Shown here piece after piece: positions 53,536-64,000 of a DNA stretch of 64,000 bases (within the stretch, counting starts at the first letter, position 1; each line of letters begins with the position of its first letter). The DNA is from Chloroflexota bacterium. Lineage in GTDB: Bacteria; Chloroflexota; UBA11872. The notes under the pieces are model-generated. The model was not told the origin of the DNA. It worked only from the letters and a program-made list of their open reading frames with translations, and made no database searches. The DNA lies in the NCBI GenBank assembly GCA_022825895.1, contig JAJDVX010000022.1, positions 1-64,000 on the forward strand, written 5' to 3'. The position numbers were made by a program, and so were the translations under genes.

Positions 53536-53880
53536 GTGACACGGAGACTGATCGTGCCAATCGTTTCGAATGCCGACCGACCCTTCGCTGAAATGATGCC
53601 CGGCGTTCGCCGACGCACCCTGATATGGGGCGAGACGATGCTGGTGGCCGAGATTCACCTCGAGGAAGGCGGCGTGGTGCCCTTGCACGACCACGTCTAC
53701 GAACAGATTGGCTACTGCATTGAGGGCACCTTTGACCTCAAGATCGGCGACGTCGTGCATTCCATTGAACCCGGCAATTGCTGGTGTGTTCCATCCGGCG
53801 TGCCGCACGAGGCCACCGCCACCAGCCGCTGCTTTCTGATTGAGGCCTGGAGCCCGGCCCGGGACGATTACAAGGACTGA
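53536..53880 (+). CDS. Small cupin protein
   Basis: 114 residues from GTG 53536; a second GTG at 53554 with CGGAG 8 bases upstream is a good alternative. It is a single beta-barrel cupin: VVPLHDHVYEQIGYCIEG is motif 1 (two His and a Glu) and PGNCWCVPSGVPHEATA is motif 2. It probably binds one metal ion. Function unknown. Its stop lies within a possible start region of the flippase downstream. Confidence 0.88.
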   Translation: MTRRLIVPIVSNADRPFAEMMPGVRRRTLIWGETMLVAEIHLEEGGVVPLHDHVYEQIGYCIEGTFDLKIGDVVHSIEPGNCWCVPSGVPHEATATSRCFLIEAWSPARDDYKD

Positions 53881-54017
53881 ACACCAGCTTCGACACCTCC
53901 AGGGTTGACGCTTCGGCGTCGGCCCCGCGCATCGTCCAAACGATCCTGCGGGACAACGGGCGGCTGGCGCCTTTCCTGCTACTGGGCAGCGCGGCCACCT
54001 CGACATTTCAGCTCATC

Positions 54018-55220
54018 ATGGCCCGCGGGCTGGAGCCGCGCGCCTACGCCGAGGCCTTCGCGGTGCTGGGCGCGCTGTCGCTGCTGGTCACCCCGGCGCA
54101 GGTCGTTCAGACGCTGGTGGCGCGCCAGGCCGCCGAACTGGTCGCCCTGGGTCGCCTGAACGAACTGCGGGCCTTGACTCGAACGATTGTCCGCTGGACC
54201 GGCCTGGTTTCCCTGATTCTCATGCTCGGAATCGTGGCGGCGTCGCCCCTCATTCAGTCGGCGCTGCAGTTGACCTCGCCGTGGCCGGTCGTGGTTGCCG
54301 GCGTTGCAGCCGGCGCCCTGACCTTCGAACCGGTGGCGCGCGGTATCACGCAGGGCGCGCGTGAATTCGTCGGGCTCGGCTTGGCCCTGTCCGCGCACGG
54401 CTTCGGCCGCCTCATCGTCGGCGCGGCAACTGTGCTGGCCGGCGGCGGGGCCACGGGCGCCCTGCTGGCCAGTCCGGCGTCCGCGTTGGGCGGCATCATC
54501 TTCGGCTGGCTGAGTGCTCGACGCGTCTTGAACCGACCGGACGCTCCGTCTGAAACGGAAGCTGCGCCGCTGGGAATCTCGGATCACGTACGCGTGGCGC
54601 TGATTCTCTTCGCGCTCGCCGGCCTGCTGCACCTGGATGTACTCGCCGTCAAGGCCTTCTTCAGCCCGGATGAAGCCGCTGCCTATGCGGCCCTGGCACT
54701 CATCGGACGCATCGTCTTCTGGAGCGGCATGATGGTGGGGATCGTGCTCTTGCCCTTCGTCGTCTGGCGGGCTGCCGTCGGCGCGGGAGTCATCCGCGCC
54801 TACCTGGCGAGCCTGGCGCTGATGGCCGCGGTTTCCGGCGCCTGCGCGCTAATCATCCTGGCCTGGCCGGAAGGCGTGTACGGCCTGGTTTTCGGCGACC
54901 GCTACCCACCCTACGCCGAACTGCTTCCCCTCTATGTGGCGGCCGCCGCGTTGCTGGCCATCGCCGTGGTCACCGCCAGCTTGCACATCGGTGCCGGTCA
55001 CCTGCGCGTCTGGATTGGCCTGGTCGTTCTATTGGCCGCGACAGTCGCCGGCTACGCGTTCGCTCACGACTCGCCGCGCACCGTCCTCACCGTGCTTCTG
55101 ATTGGGACGGCCGTCGCGGCCATCTATCTGGTAGCGGAGGCAATCGCGCTAGCCCATCACAGGCGCACCGAGGGAGCCCGGGCCGACCGTCAGGGCGCGA
55201 ACGTGCCCTCGCGTCCATAG
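54018..55220 (+). CDS. Polysaccharide flippase (MATE/MVF-like) with an unclear start
   Basis: 400 residues from the first ATG. It is a polytopic membrane protein of the polysaccharide export/oligosaccharide flippase type, with about 11-12 hydrophobic segments. The in-frame codons just upstream encode FLLLGSAATSTFQLIMARG, the normal first membrane helix, yet contain no ATG, GTG or TTG up to a CTG at 53877 (47 codons back). The real protein thus probably begins upstream. It would move lipid-linked sugars across the membrane, next to the GDP-deoxyhexose genes. Its 3' end overlaps the convergent cupin gene by 31 bases. Confidence 0.8.
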   Translation: MARGLEPRAYAEAFAVLGALSLLVTPAQVVQTLVARQAAELVALGRLNELRALTRTIVRWTGLVSLILMLGIVAASPLIQSALQLTSPWPVVVAGVAAGALTFEPVARGITQGAREFVGLGLALSAHGFGRLIVGAATVLAGGGATGALLASPASALGGIIFGWLSARRVLNRPDAPSETEAAPLGISDHVRVALILFALAGLLHLDVLAVKAFFSPDEAAAYAALALIGRIVFWSGMMVGIVLLPFVVWRAAVGAGVIRAYLASLALMAAVSGACALIILAWPEGVYGLVFGDRYPPYAELLPLYVAAAALLAIAVVTASLHIGAGHLRVWIGLVVLLAATVAGYAFAHDSPRTVLTVLLIGTAVAAIYLVAEAIALAHHRRTEGARADRQGANVPSRP

Positions 55221-55564
55221 TCGTCGACCAAGCGCACGACATCGTCGGGGTGTGGGGTCGAGACTTCCAGTACGCGTACGTCGCCGTGCGGCGCCTCGTA
55301 GCGGTGCACGGTGCCGGTATGCACGCGCACGCTGGCGCCCTCGTCCAGGTCACGCGTCTCCAGCTCCTCGGCCGAGTCGCCGATTACCAGCCGCAACCGC
55401 CCGTCGAGCACGTAAATCGTCTCGTCCTTCGCCTCGTGGTACTGGAGACTCAGCCGCGCGCCAGCGTTGATCTCGATGATCTTGCCGATGTACAGCTCGG
55501 TCGAGGCGTAGATCACTTCGCGACCCCACGGCTTCGCGACGATGGTGACGTCCTGGTCGCTCAT
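55190..55564 (-). CDS. Cupin, mannose-6-phosphate isomerase-like
   Basis: 124 residues. KPWGREVIYASTELYIGKII resembles the start of type II phosphomannose isomerase cupin domains, then QYHEAKDETIYVLDG (motif 1) and HTGTVHRYEAPHGDVRVLEVSTP (motif 2). It could interconvert fructose- and mannose-6-phosphate, or act as a sugar-phosphate epimerase-like protein. Its ATG overlaps the stop of the upstream mutase gene (ATGA). This is the last gene of the GDP-deoxyhexose operon. Confidence 0.85.
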   Translation of the reverse strand: MSDQDVTIVAKPWGREVIYASTELYIGKIIEINAGARLSLQYHEAKDETIYVLDGRLRLVIGDSAEELETRDLDEGASVRVHTGTVHRYEAPHGDVRVLEVSTPHPDDVVRLVDDYGREGTFAP

Positions 55565-57015
55565 GTGGACGGGACCTCCACCCCGGCGGCACTTGCGCCG
55601 ATCTCCAGCAGGGTGGCCACGCGCTCGGTCGACGTGGTTTCCGTGTAGACCCGCAGCAGCGGCTCGGTTCCCGAGAACCTGATCAGGAGCCAGCTCTCGT
55701 CGTCCAGGTAGTACTTGAACCCATCCATCTCGTTGCGGCGCAATACGCGCGACCCATCGACGGCGTCCGGCAGCCAGGCCTGCACTCGCGCCTCGATCTC
55801 GGCCCGGTCCTCGGCCGGAAACTCCAGGTCGTACCTAGCGTAGTGATACTCGCGACCCAGCTTGTCGAATAGCAACTCCACCAGTTCGGCCGGGGTTTTG
55901 CCCTCGCGCGCCATCAGGTCCAGGAAGTACAGCCCGGCCACCACGCCGTCGCGCTCGGGCATGTGCGGCTGAAACACGTATCCGCCGCTTTCTTCGCCGC
56001 CCATCACCGCGTTCAGGTCCCGCATAGCAGGGGCGACGAATTTCATCCCGACGCCCACTTCCTCCACGTGTACGTCGTACAGCTGACCGAGCCGTTCCAG
56101 CATCGAGGAAGTCGTCAACGTCTTCACCAGTGGCTGCCGCAGCCCCCCGTGTTCCAGGAAGTAGTACGCCAGCAGCCCGATCGTGCGTAGTTGGTCAACG
56201 AATTCGCCGTGCTCGTCCACGACCCCCAGCCGGTCCCCGTCGCCGTCCGTCACGATGCCGACGGCGGCTGAAGTGTCTCGAACCACCGCCGCGGCCTCAT
56301 CCGTCTGCGGCGGGATCGGCTCCGGCCGCGCCAGGCCTGGAAACCGCGGGTTCCATTCGCTGTGAATCTCTGTCACATCAAGCCGCCCGCCCTCGAGAAT
56401 CCGGGGCAGCCATCCGGCCGCCGAGCCGTACATCGCGTCCACCACTACACGCATGTCGCGGACGCGCAGCGCTTCCAGGTCCACCAAGTTGGCGACGTGA
56501 TTGAGGTAGGCCGCATCCGGATTGAACGGGCGCAGCAGTCCGGCTCGCTCGGCCGTGGCCGAGTCCAGGAATCCCACCGCGTCGCCGTCGACGGCCGAAA
56601 CAGCGTCCTCGATCAGCGCCAGCGCATCCGGATCAACGGCCGCACCGGTGGCCGTGCGAACCTTGAATCCGTTGTCCGCCGGCGGGTTGTGGCTGGCCGT
56701 AATCATCACCGCGCCGGCCGCTCGCAGGTCTGCGGTACTGAACGCCGCCACTGGTGTCGGACACGGAGTGTCCACAAGGTGCACGGGAATGCTGTTGCCG
56801 GCCAGCACCGACGCAACGTGCGCCGCGAAGCGCTCCGAACCGAAGCGCCGGTCGTACCCGACCACGATGCCGTTCTCCCAGCGCCAGTTGCGCCTCACGA
56901 AGGTTGCAAAGCCCTGCGCAACGCGGCCGACGTTGCGGAATGTGTAGTCGCCGCCGATGACGGCGCGCCAGCCGTCCGTCCCAAATCTGATAGGCGTTTC
57001 GATCAGGGGCGCCAT
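55561..57015 (-). CDS. manB: Phosphoglucomutase/phosphomannomutase
   Basis: About 484 residues from ATG 57015, just 1 base after the upstream stop; the frame runs on to 57204 without family sequence. The start MAPLIETPIRFGTDGWRAVIGGDYT is canonical. The catalytic Ser lies in MITASHNPPADNGFK, the metal loop is DGDGDRLG, the sugar loop GGEESGGYV and the phosphate loop FSGTEPLLRVY. All are intact, in contrast to the fusion protein at 37631. It would make mannose-1-phosphate (or glucose-1-phosphate). Confidence 0.93.
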   Translation of the reverse strand: MAPLIETPIRFGTDGWRAVIGGDYTFRNVGRVAQGFATFVRRNWRWENGIVVGYDRRFGSERFAAHVASVLAGNSIPVHLVDTPCPTPVAAFSTADLRAAGAVMITASHNPPADNGFKVRTATGAAVDPDALALIEDAVSAVDGDAVGFLDSATAERAGLLRPFNPDAAYLNHVANLVDLEALRVRDMRVVVDAMYGSAAGWLPRILEGGRLDVTEIHSEWNPRFPGLARPEPIPPQTDEAAAVVRDTSAAVGIVTDGDGDRLGVVDEHGEFVDQLRTIGLLAYYFLEHGGLRQPLVKTLTTSSMLERLGQLYDVHVEEVGVGMKFVAPAMRDLNAVMGGEESGGYVFQPHMPERDGVVAGLYFLDLMAREGKTPAELVELLFDKLGREYHYARYDLEFPAEDRAEIEARVQAWLPDAVDGSRVLRRNEMDGFKYYLDDESWLLIRFSGTEPLLRVYTETTSTERVATLLEIGASAAGVEVPST

Positions 57016-57016
57016 C

Positions 57017-57958
57017 CTAGGCTTCCGCCCTGGACGCCGCCCGGCGGGCCTCGATAAGTGCGTCGTGCAATGAGTCCTCCATGGTGATGCGCGGCTGCCA
57101 GCCGGTGTCCTCACGCAGACGGGTTGCGTCGCCGGCCACGACGGCGCCTTGCCGTCCGGGCGGTAGCTTCCGCTCTTCGTTGATTTCGGCGGCCACGCCG
57201 CCAATCTGAATCAGTCGCTCCACGATGTGGCGCAGCGGCCACGCGCGTCCGGTCGCGACGTTGTAAACCGCCCCGGCGCGCCCGCAATTGGCCGCGGCCA
57301 CAATCGCCTCCGCGACGTCGCGCACGTCCACATAGTCCCGCGCTCCGGCCAGGCTGAAGGTTGGCACCACCGGCTCGGCCTGCCCGTCCAGCATTGCCGC
57401 CACGTAGTGCACCTGGCGGCCAGGAAAGTACTCGGCCGAACGACCCGGCCCAACGCTGCCGAACAAGCGCAACCTCACCACGTCCAAACCATCGGACAGA
57501 TGGTATTGCAGCGCCTGCAGGTCCGCCGCCGCCTTGGTGGTCGCGTAAACGGAGGCCGGCCGCAGTGGCGCGTCCTCGCTGAGCAACTCGCCGGTCTCGA
57601 TACGTCCATAGATCTCGGCGCTGCTCATCGCCACCAGCCGTGCGCCTGGCGCGTGGCGCAGCATGGCCTGGATCAATCGCAACTGACCCAGCACGTTGAT
57701 GTCGTAGGCGCGCTGAGGGTTGGCCTGGGCCTCGCCGGGATTGGCGACTGCCGCCAGGTTCACCACGACCGACGGCCGGACGCGCGCCACGACCTCCTCA
57801 ACCTGGCGGGCGTCCTGCAAATCCATCGCCTCAAGTCCTGCGGCGGCATCGCCTCGAAGGGACGCCCCGACGACGTCACGGCCGGCACTACGGAATGCAT
57901 CGACCGTGCGCGTCCCAATAAACCCCGCCGCCCCGGTGACAAGGACCGCGCCCGACAC
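57017..57958 (-). CDS. rmd: NAD(P)-dependent epimerase/reductase, Rmd-like
   Basis: 313 residues of extended SDR. VTGAAGFIGTRTVDAF is the Rossmann glycine motif, SSAEIYGR the catalytic Ser and YATTKAAAD the Tyr-x3-Lys pair. RLFGSVGPGRSAEYFPGRQV and GARDYVDVRDVAEA fit GDP-4-keto-6-deoxy-D-mannose reductase (Rmd), which yields GDP-D-rhamnose. Position next to gmd supports this over a generic epimerase. No GDP-fucose synthase is seen. Confidence 0.85.
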   Translation of the reverse strand: MSGAVLVTGAAGFIGTRTVDAFRSAGRDVVGASLRGDAAAGLEAMDLQDARQVEEVVARVRPSVVVNLAAVANPGEAQANPQRAYDINVLGQLRLIQAMLRHAPGARLVAMSSAEIYGRIETGELLSEDAPLRPASVYATTKAAADLQALQYHLSDGLDVVRLRLFGSVGPGRSAEYFPGRQVHYVAAMLDGQAEPVVPTFSLAGARDYVDVRDVAEAIVAAANCGRAGAVYNVATGRAWPLRHIVERLIQIGGVAAEINEERKLPPGRQGAVVAGDATRLREDTGWQPRITMEDSLHDALIEARRAASRAEA

Positions 57959-57972
57959 CAGCCTTGCCAGGC

Positions 57973-58974
57973 TCAGCCCGCGTTGCGCCCGGCCGCTATC
58001 TCGGCGTGCGCGATTTCATCGGCAACCATCTCGACGTCCGCGTCCACCATGATGCGGACCAGTTCCTCGAATGTGACCGACGGTTCCCATCCCAGGTCCG
58101 CGCGGATGGCCGTGGGATCCCCGATCAGCCGATGCACCTCCGCCGGCCGCAACAGGTCCTCGCTGACGCTGATGTGGTCCTCCGCGTCAAGCCCCAGGTG
58201 GCCGAACGCCAGGTTGGCAAACTCGTTGCCCGAGTGCGTTTCACCCGTCGCGAGCACGTAGTCGCGGGGCTCGTCTTGTTGCAGCATCAACCACATCCCG
58301 CGCACGAAGTCCGGCGCATACCCCCAGTCGCGCCGCGTCGACAGGTCGCCGAAGGGCACCTCGTCAACCACGCCGTGATGCACACGCGCCGCCGAATAGC
58401 TCAGCTTGCGGGTTACGAACTCCAGTCCGCGCCGGGGAGACTCGTGGTTGAAGCAAATACCCGAGCAGGCGAACATTCGATAGCTCTCGCGGTAGTTGAT
58501 GGTGATCCAGTGCGAATAGAGCTTGGCCACCCCGTAGGGACTGCGCGGATAGAACGGCGTGGACTCGCTCTGCGGCCACTCCTGCACCTGGCCGAACATT
58601 TCGCTGCTTGAGGCTTGGTAGAACTTGATCGTGGGATCCACCGCGCGGATGGCTTCCAGCACCCGGGTTGCGCCCAGCGCCGTCACCTCGCCCGTCAGCA
58701 CCGGCTGTTTCCACGACGCGGGTACGAACGATTGGGCCGCCAGGTTGTACACCTCGTCCGGCCGGTGCCGCTGCATGATCTCGATCAGCGAGTACTGATC
58801 GTGCAAGTCACCCGGCTCAAGCACCAGGTCGTCTTGCAAGTGCTGGATGCGGCCGTTGTTCTCGGTACTGGTGCGGCGCACCACGCCCACGACCTTGTAG
58901 CCCTTCTCCAGCAGAAACTCCGCCAGATATGAACCGTCCTGACCCGTAATGCCCGTAATCAACGCGCAGGGCAT
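57973..58974 (-). CDS. gmd: GDP-mannose 4,6-dehydratase
   Basis: 333 residues from ATG 58974, with AGGGGT about 8 bases upstream. An in-frame extension to 59736 is only the shadow of yqeC. It begins MPCALITGITGQDGSYLAEFLLEKGYKVVG, the Gmd signature. SSSEMFGQVQEWPQSESTPFYPRSPYGVAK contains the active-site Thr/Ser-Glu region and Tyr-x3-Lys. It makes GDP-4-keto-6-deoxy-mannose. Four genes run in one direction (gmd, rmd, mutase, cupin), all close or overlapping. Confidence 0.95.
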   Translation of the reverse strand: MPCALITGITGQDGSYLAEFLLEKGYKVVGVVRRTSTENNGRIQHLQDDLVLEPGDLHDQYSLIEIMQRHRPDEVYNLAAQSFVPASWKQPVLTGEVTALGATRVLEAIRAVDPTIKFYQASSSEMFGQVQEWPQSESTPFYPRSPYGVAKLYSHWITINYRESYRMFACSGICFNHESPRRGLEFVTRKLSYSAARVHHGVVDEVPFGDLSTRRDWGYAPDFVRGMWLMLQQDEPRDYVLATGETHSGNEFANLAFGHLGLDAEDHISVSEDLLRPAEVHRLIGDPTAIRADLGWEPSVTFEELVRIMVDADVEMVADEIAHAEIAAGRNAG

Positions 58975-59011
58975 GCACAACCCCTGTTCATGGGAACCCG
59001 CTCGCAGTGTA

Positions 59012-59039
59012 CGCGCGGCGCTTGTACAACAGCCGCGCG
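59012..59039. promoter_or_regulatory. Nested palindrome between gmd and yqeC
   Basis: CGCGCGGC (59012-59019) and GCCGCGCG (59032-59039) are perfect 8-bp arms around 12 bases that contain a second palindrome TTGTACAA (59022-59029). It sits in the 108-base divergent gap between gmd and yqeC. It could be a shared operator, or a cruciform/attenuator element. Confidence 0.45.
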
Positions 59040-59082
59040 ATGCGCATCGTGACGCCGGGAGCCTGCGCATGAGATTCGATTC

Positions 59083-59886
59083 GTGACTTCGCAAGGCGCA
59101 TCCATCATCCCGCTGGCGGACATCGCCGGGCAGGGCGACATCGTGGCCGTCGTGGGTGCGGGCGGCAAGACCACCACCATGTTCGCCCTGGCGAACGCGC
59201 TGGCTGAGCGCGGCCTGCGGGTGGTGACGACGAAGTCCACCACCATTCACCGCCCCTCGATGGCCCGCGCGCCTCAGCTGCTGATCTCGCCGCCCGACCG
59301 TTGGCAGACCGACCTGCCGCCGGCGCTGGATGCGCATCCCGTCATCACCGTGGTAACCGCCGCTCCCACCCCGCGCCGCTACAACGGCATCCCGCCTGAT
59401 CTGGCCCCCAACCTGCTGCGCGCATCCGGCGCGGACGTCCTGATCGTCGAAGCCGACGGCGCCCGCCGCCGGCTGCTCAAGGCCCCCGCCGCGCACGAAC
59501 CCGCCATGCCGTCCGGCACAACCGTCGTGATGCCCGTGGCCTGCCTGGCCGCCGTGGGGCGACCTCTGGCCGAGCGGCATGTGCACCGTCCCGAGCTGGC
59601 CGCCGAGATCCTCGGCATCGACTCGGGCGCAAACCTCACGATCGATCACGCTCTTCAGCTGCTCCTCGACGTACGGGCCGGACGCAAGGCTGCACCCCTC
59701 GACGCGCAGTTCTGGCCCGCCCTTACCGCCACCCACCGAGTCGCCGCCTACCAGCTCGCGTCCGCTCGCGACGCGCTTGCCGCCCAGGCGAATGTCGCCG
59801 GTTGGATTGAAGCGGACTCCGACTGGAGCTACTCCGCCTTCCGCCTCGCCAGCGCTGGGCGCGACGTGAATCGGAATCTCGCTTAG
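59083..59886 (+). CDS. yqeC: YqeC-family protein (selenium-dependent hydroxylase accessory)
   Basis: 267 residues, GTG start. VAVVGAGGKTTTMFALANALAERGLRVVTTKSTT is a P-loop; VLIVEADGARRRLLKAPAAHEPAMP is the family signature, followed by GRPLAERHVHRPELAAEILG. YqeC is linked with selenium-dependent molybdenum hydroxylases (with YqeB and SelD) and may bind a nucleotide cofactor. Neither a hydroxylase nor selD is in the window, so its partner is elsewhere. Its 3' end overlaps pyrK by 4 bases. Confidence 0.85.
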   Translation: MTSQGASIIPLADIAGQGDIVAVVGAGGKTTTMFALANALAERGLRVVTTKSTTIHRPSMARAPQLLISPPDRWQTDLPPALDAHPVITVVTAAPTPRRYNGIPPDLAPNLLRASGADVLIVEADGARRRLLKAPAAHEPAMPSGTTVVMPVACLAAVGRPLAERHVHRPELAAEILGIDSGANLTIDHALQLLLDVRAGRKAAPLDAQFWPALTATHRVAAYQLASARDALAAQANVAGWIEADSDWSYSAFRLASAGRDVNRNLA

Positions 59887-60709
59887 CAGCTGGAAGGCAG
59901 GGTTCTGACGGGGACGTGGTCCCAGGTCCAGGTCAGCGAGGACTGCGGAAACACGGGGCCGTCGTGGCAGACGCGCCTGGGACCGGTGGTGGTTTGGACG
60001 ACACAGGAGTAACAGACGCCCATAGCGCAGCCCATGCGGGCTTCCAGGGAGGTGAATGCCGGCCGAGGTCCGTGGGTTGCCGCGAGTTCACAGGTAAGTT
60101 CGGCCATGGCTCGCATCATGGGCGTGGGCCCGCAGACAAAGATCTGGTCGCACCAGCTGAACTGGTCGGGGACCAGGTCGGTTACGTAGCCGTGATGGCC
60201 GAGGGCGCCATCGTCGGTGGCTATTCGATAGTCGACACCTGAATCCACCCACGCCCGCGGCGTCAGCTGGTGGGCATCGCGTCCGCCCGCCAGCAGGCGA
60301 ACTTGCACACCTTGGGCCGGCGCGAGATCGGCGAGCGCAATGAGGGGCGCCAAGCCAATGCCGCCGCCGACCATGAGCGCCCGTCCGCCGCCAGGTTCAA
60401 AGCAGAAGCTGCCGCCGAGCGGTCCCAGCATGTCGATTTCGGTTCCGACAGGCTGATCCACCAGCCAGGCCGTGCCGCGGCCGACGGTATCGATCAGAAA
60501 GGCGACGTGCCCGCGGTCGGGTTCAATGCGGCTAAAGCTAAGCGGCCGGCGCAATAGCGGATCGAGTTGATCGGGCGCGCTGCACAGGACGTGGGCGAAT
60601 TGACCGGGGCGGGCGCCGGCGGCGATGAGCGGCGCTTCGTATTCGCACCACCAGAGACGTTCGGTGATACGCGTGTTGCGCAGGACGCGGGCGGATTCAA
60701 TCCGCCGGG

Positions 60710-60713
<4 letters not shown>
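59883..60713 (-). CDS. pyrK: Dihydroorotate dehydrogenase electron-transfer subunit PyrK
   Basis: 276 residues. FAD-binding (RPLSFSRIEPDRG), NAD-binding (GGRALMVGGGIGLAPLIAL) and a C-terminal [2Fe-2S] cluster with cysteines in EARMGCAMGVCYSCVVQ and a last Cys in RVCHDGPVF. PyrK passes electrons from dihydroorotate dehydrogenase type 1B to NAD+. The ATG overlaps the stop of carB (ATGA), so the two are coupled. pyrD is not in the window. Confidence 0.93.
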
Positions 60714-63925
<3,212 letters not shown>

Positions 63926-63952
63926 GGGTTGGTGAGCTGAGATTGGGCCGCG

Positions 63953-64000
63953 TCATGAACGGCGGTTGTCGTCGACGAGATCGAGAAAGCGGTCGAAGAG
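63953..64000 (-). CDS. carA: Carbamoyl-phosphate synthase small subunit, C-terminal fragment
   Basis: Only the last 15 codons and the stop lie in the window: LFDRFLDLVDDNRRS. This matches the usual CarA C-terminus (LFDRF). It is cut by the window edge, not truncated in the genome as far as can be seen. It precedes carB by 27 bases on the same strand, as expected for carAB. Confidence 0.7.
   Translation of the reverse strand, partial: LFDRFLDLVDDNRRS

Noticed and set aside
57016..57204. Upstream extension of the phosphohexomutase
   Set aside because: It overlaps the rmd-like gene in another frame and lacks conserved sequence; MAPLIETP at 57015 is the family start.
58975..59736. N-terminal extension of gmd by about 250 residues
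   Set aside because: It is antisense to yqeC and has no homology-like motifs; the gmd signature starts at ATG 58974 with a good ribosome site.

Overview
The window is one GC-rich, densely packed bacterial chromosome segment of core housekeeping genes. There are no rRNA or tRNA genes, insertion sequences, prophage or CRISPR that I could recognise. Several things fit a Chloroflexota lineage of the SAR202/Dehalococcoidia kind: tandem Ldh2-type dehydrogenases, a LarA homologue, an M29 aminopeptidase, a K+-independent proton-pumping pyrophosphatase, and short dispersed repeats of the CCTGTCCTGAGC..GTCGAAG type. This placement is inference from gene content; no marker gene was compared.

Layout. 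1-1372 is non-coding and carries dispersed repeats and a perfect palindrome. 1373-6860 (+) holds a small single-span membrane protein, clpC, a comF-like phosphoribosyltransferase and accD-accA (malonyl-CoA synthesis). 7034-9688 holds a metallophosphoesterase, a convergent alpha/beta hydrolase and an NrdR repressor with two zinc ribbons, preceded by an NrdR-box-like palindrome. 9894-13408 (+) is a mixed run: VOC protein, sugar nucleotidyltransferase, methyltransferase, unknown protein and Gfo/Idh oxidoreductase. 13541-28726 is a long minus-strand block: DUF151 nuclease-like protein, aspartate kinase, two glycosyltransferases, the arginine genes argC-J-B-D-H, uppP, hppA, hisC and a Nudix hydrolase. 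28861-37288 (+) contains an M29 peptidase, gyrB, plsX, a Tat lipoprotein hydrolase, a polytopic membrane protein, a near-consensus parS site, a PduO-type adenosyltransferase and a nitrilase-family protein. 37296-42653 holds DUF971, a GDP-mannose pyrophosphorylase/mutase-like fusion, a GT2, purine nucleoside phosphorylase and XerD. 42832-53880 contains larA, an amidohydrolase, groES plus a divergent groEL, an aminotransferase translationally coupled to two Ldh2 dehydrogenases, hsp20 behind a strong promoter overlapped by a HAIR-like element, a DksA-type zinc finger and threonine synthase. 54018-64000 holds a flippase, a GDP-deoxyhexose operon (gmd, rmd-like, phosphohexomutase, cupin), yqeC and carA-carB-pyrK, with carA cut by the window edge.

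How the genes work together. Arginine and pyrimidine synthesis share carbamoyl phosphate (carAB), with pyrK feeding dihydroorotate oxidation. accDA and plsX belong to membrane lipid synthesis. The cupin isomerase-like protein, phosphohexomutase, GDP-mannose pyrophosphorylase, Gmd and Rmd-like reductase can be read as a route from hexose phosphate to GDP-rhamnose, used by the glycosyltransferases and the flippase with uppP recycling the lipid carrier. ClpC, GroES/GroEL and Hsp20 are the proteostasis genes; each has a different upstream element and none shows a CIRCE site. gyrB plus parS suggests the segment may be origin-proximal.

The most unusual items are the NrdR with a tandemly duplicated zinc ribbon and its upstream palindromes, the HAIR-like operator over the hsp20 promoter, the parS-like site, the perfect 24-bp palindrome upstream of clpC, and two genes (GDP-mannose pyrophosphorylase fusion, flippase) whose conserved N-termini extend upstream of any ordinary start codon.
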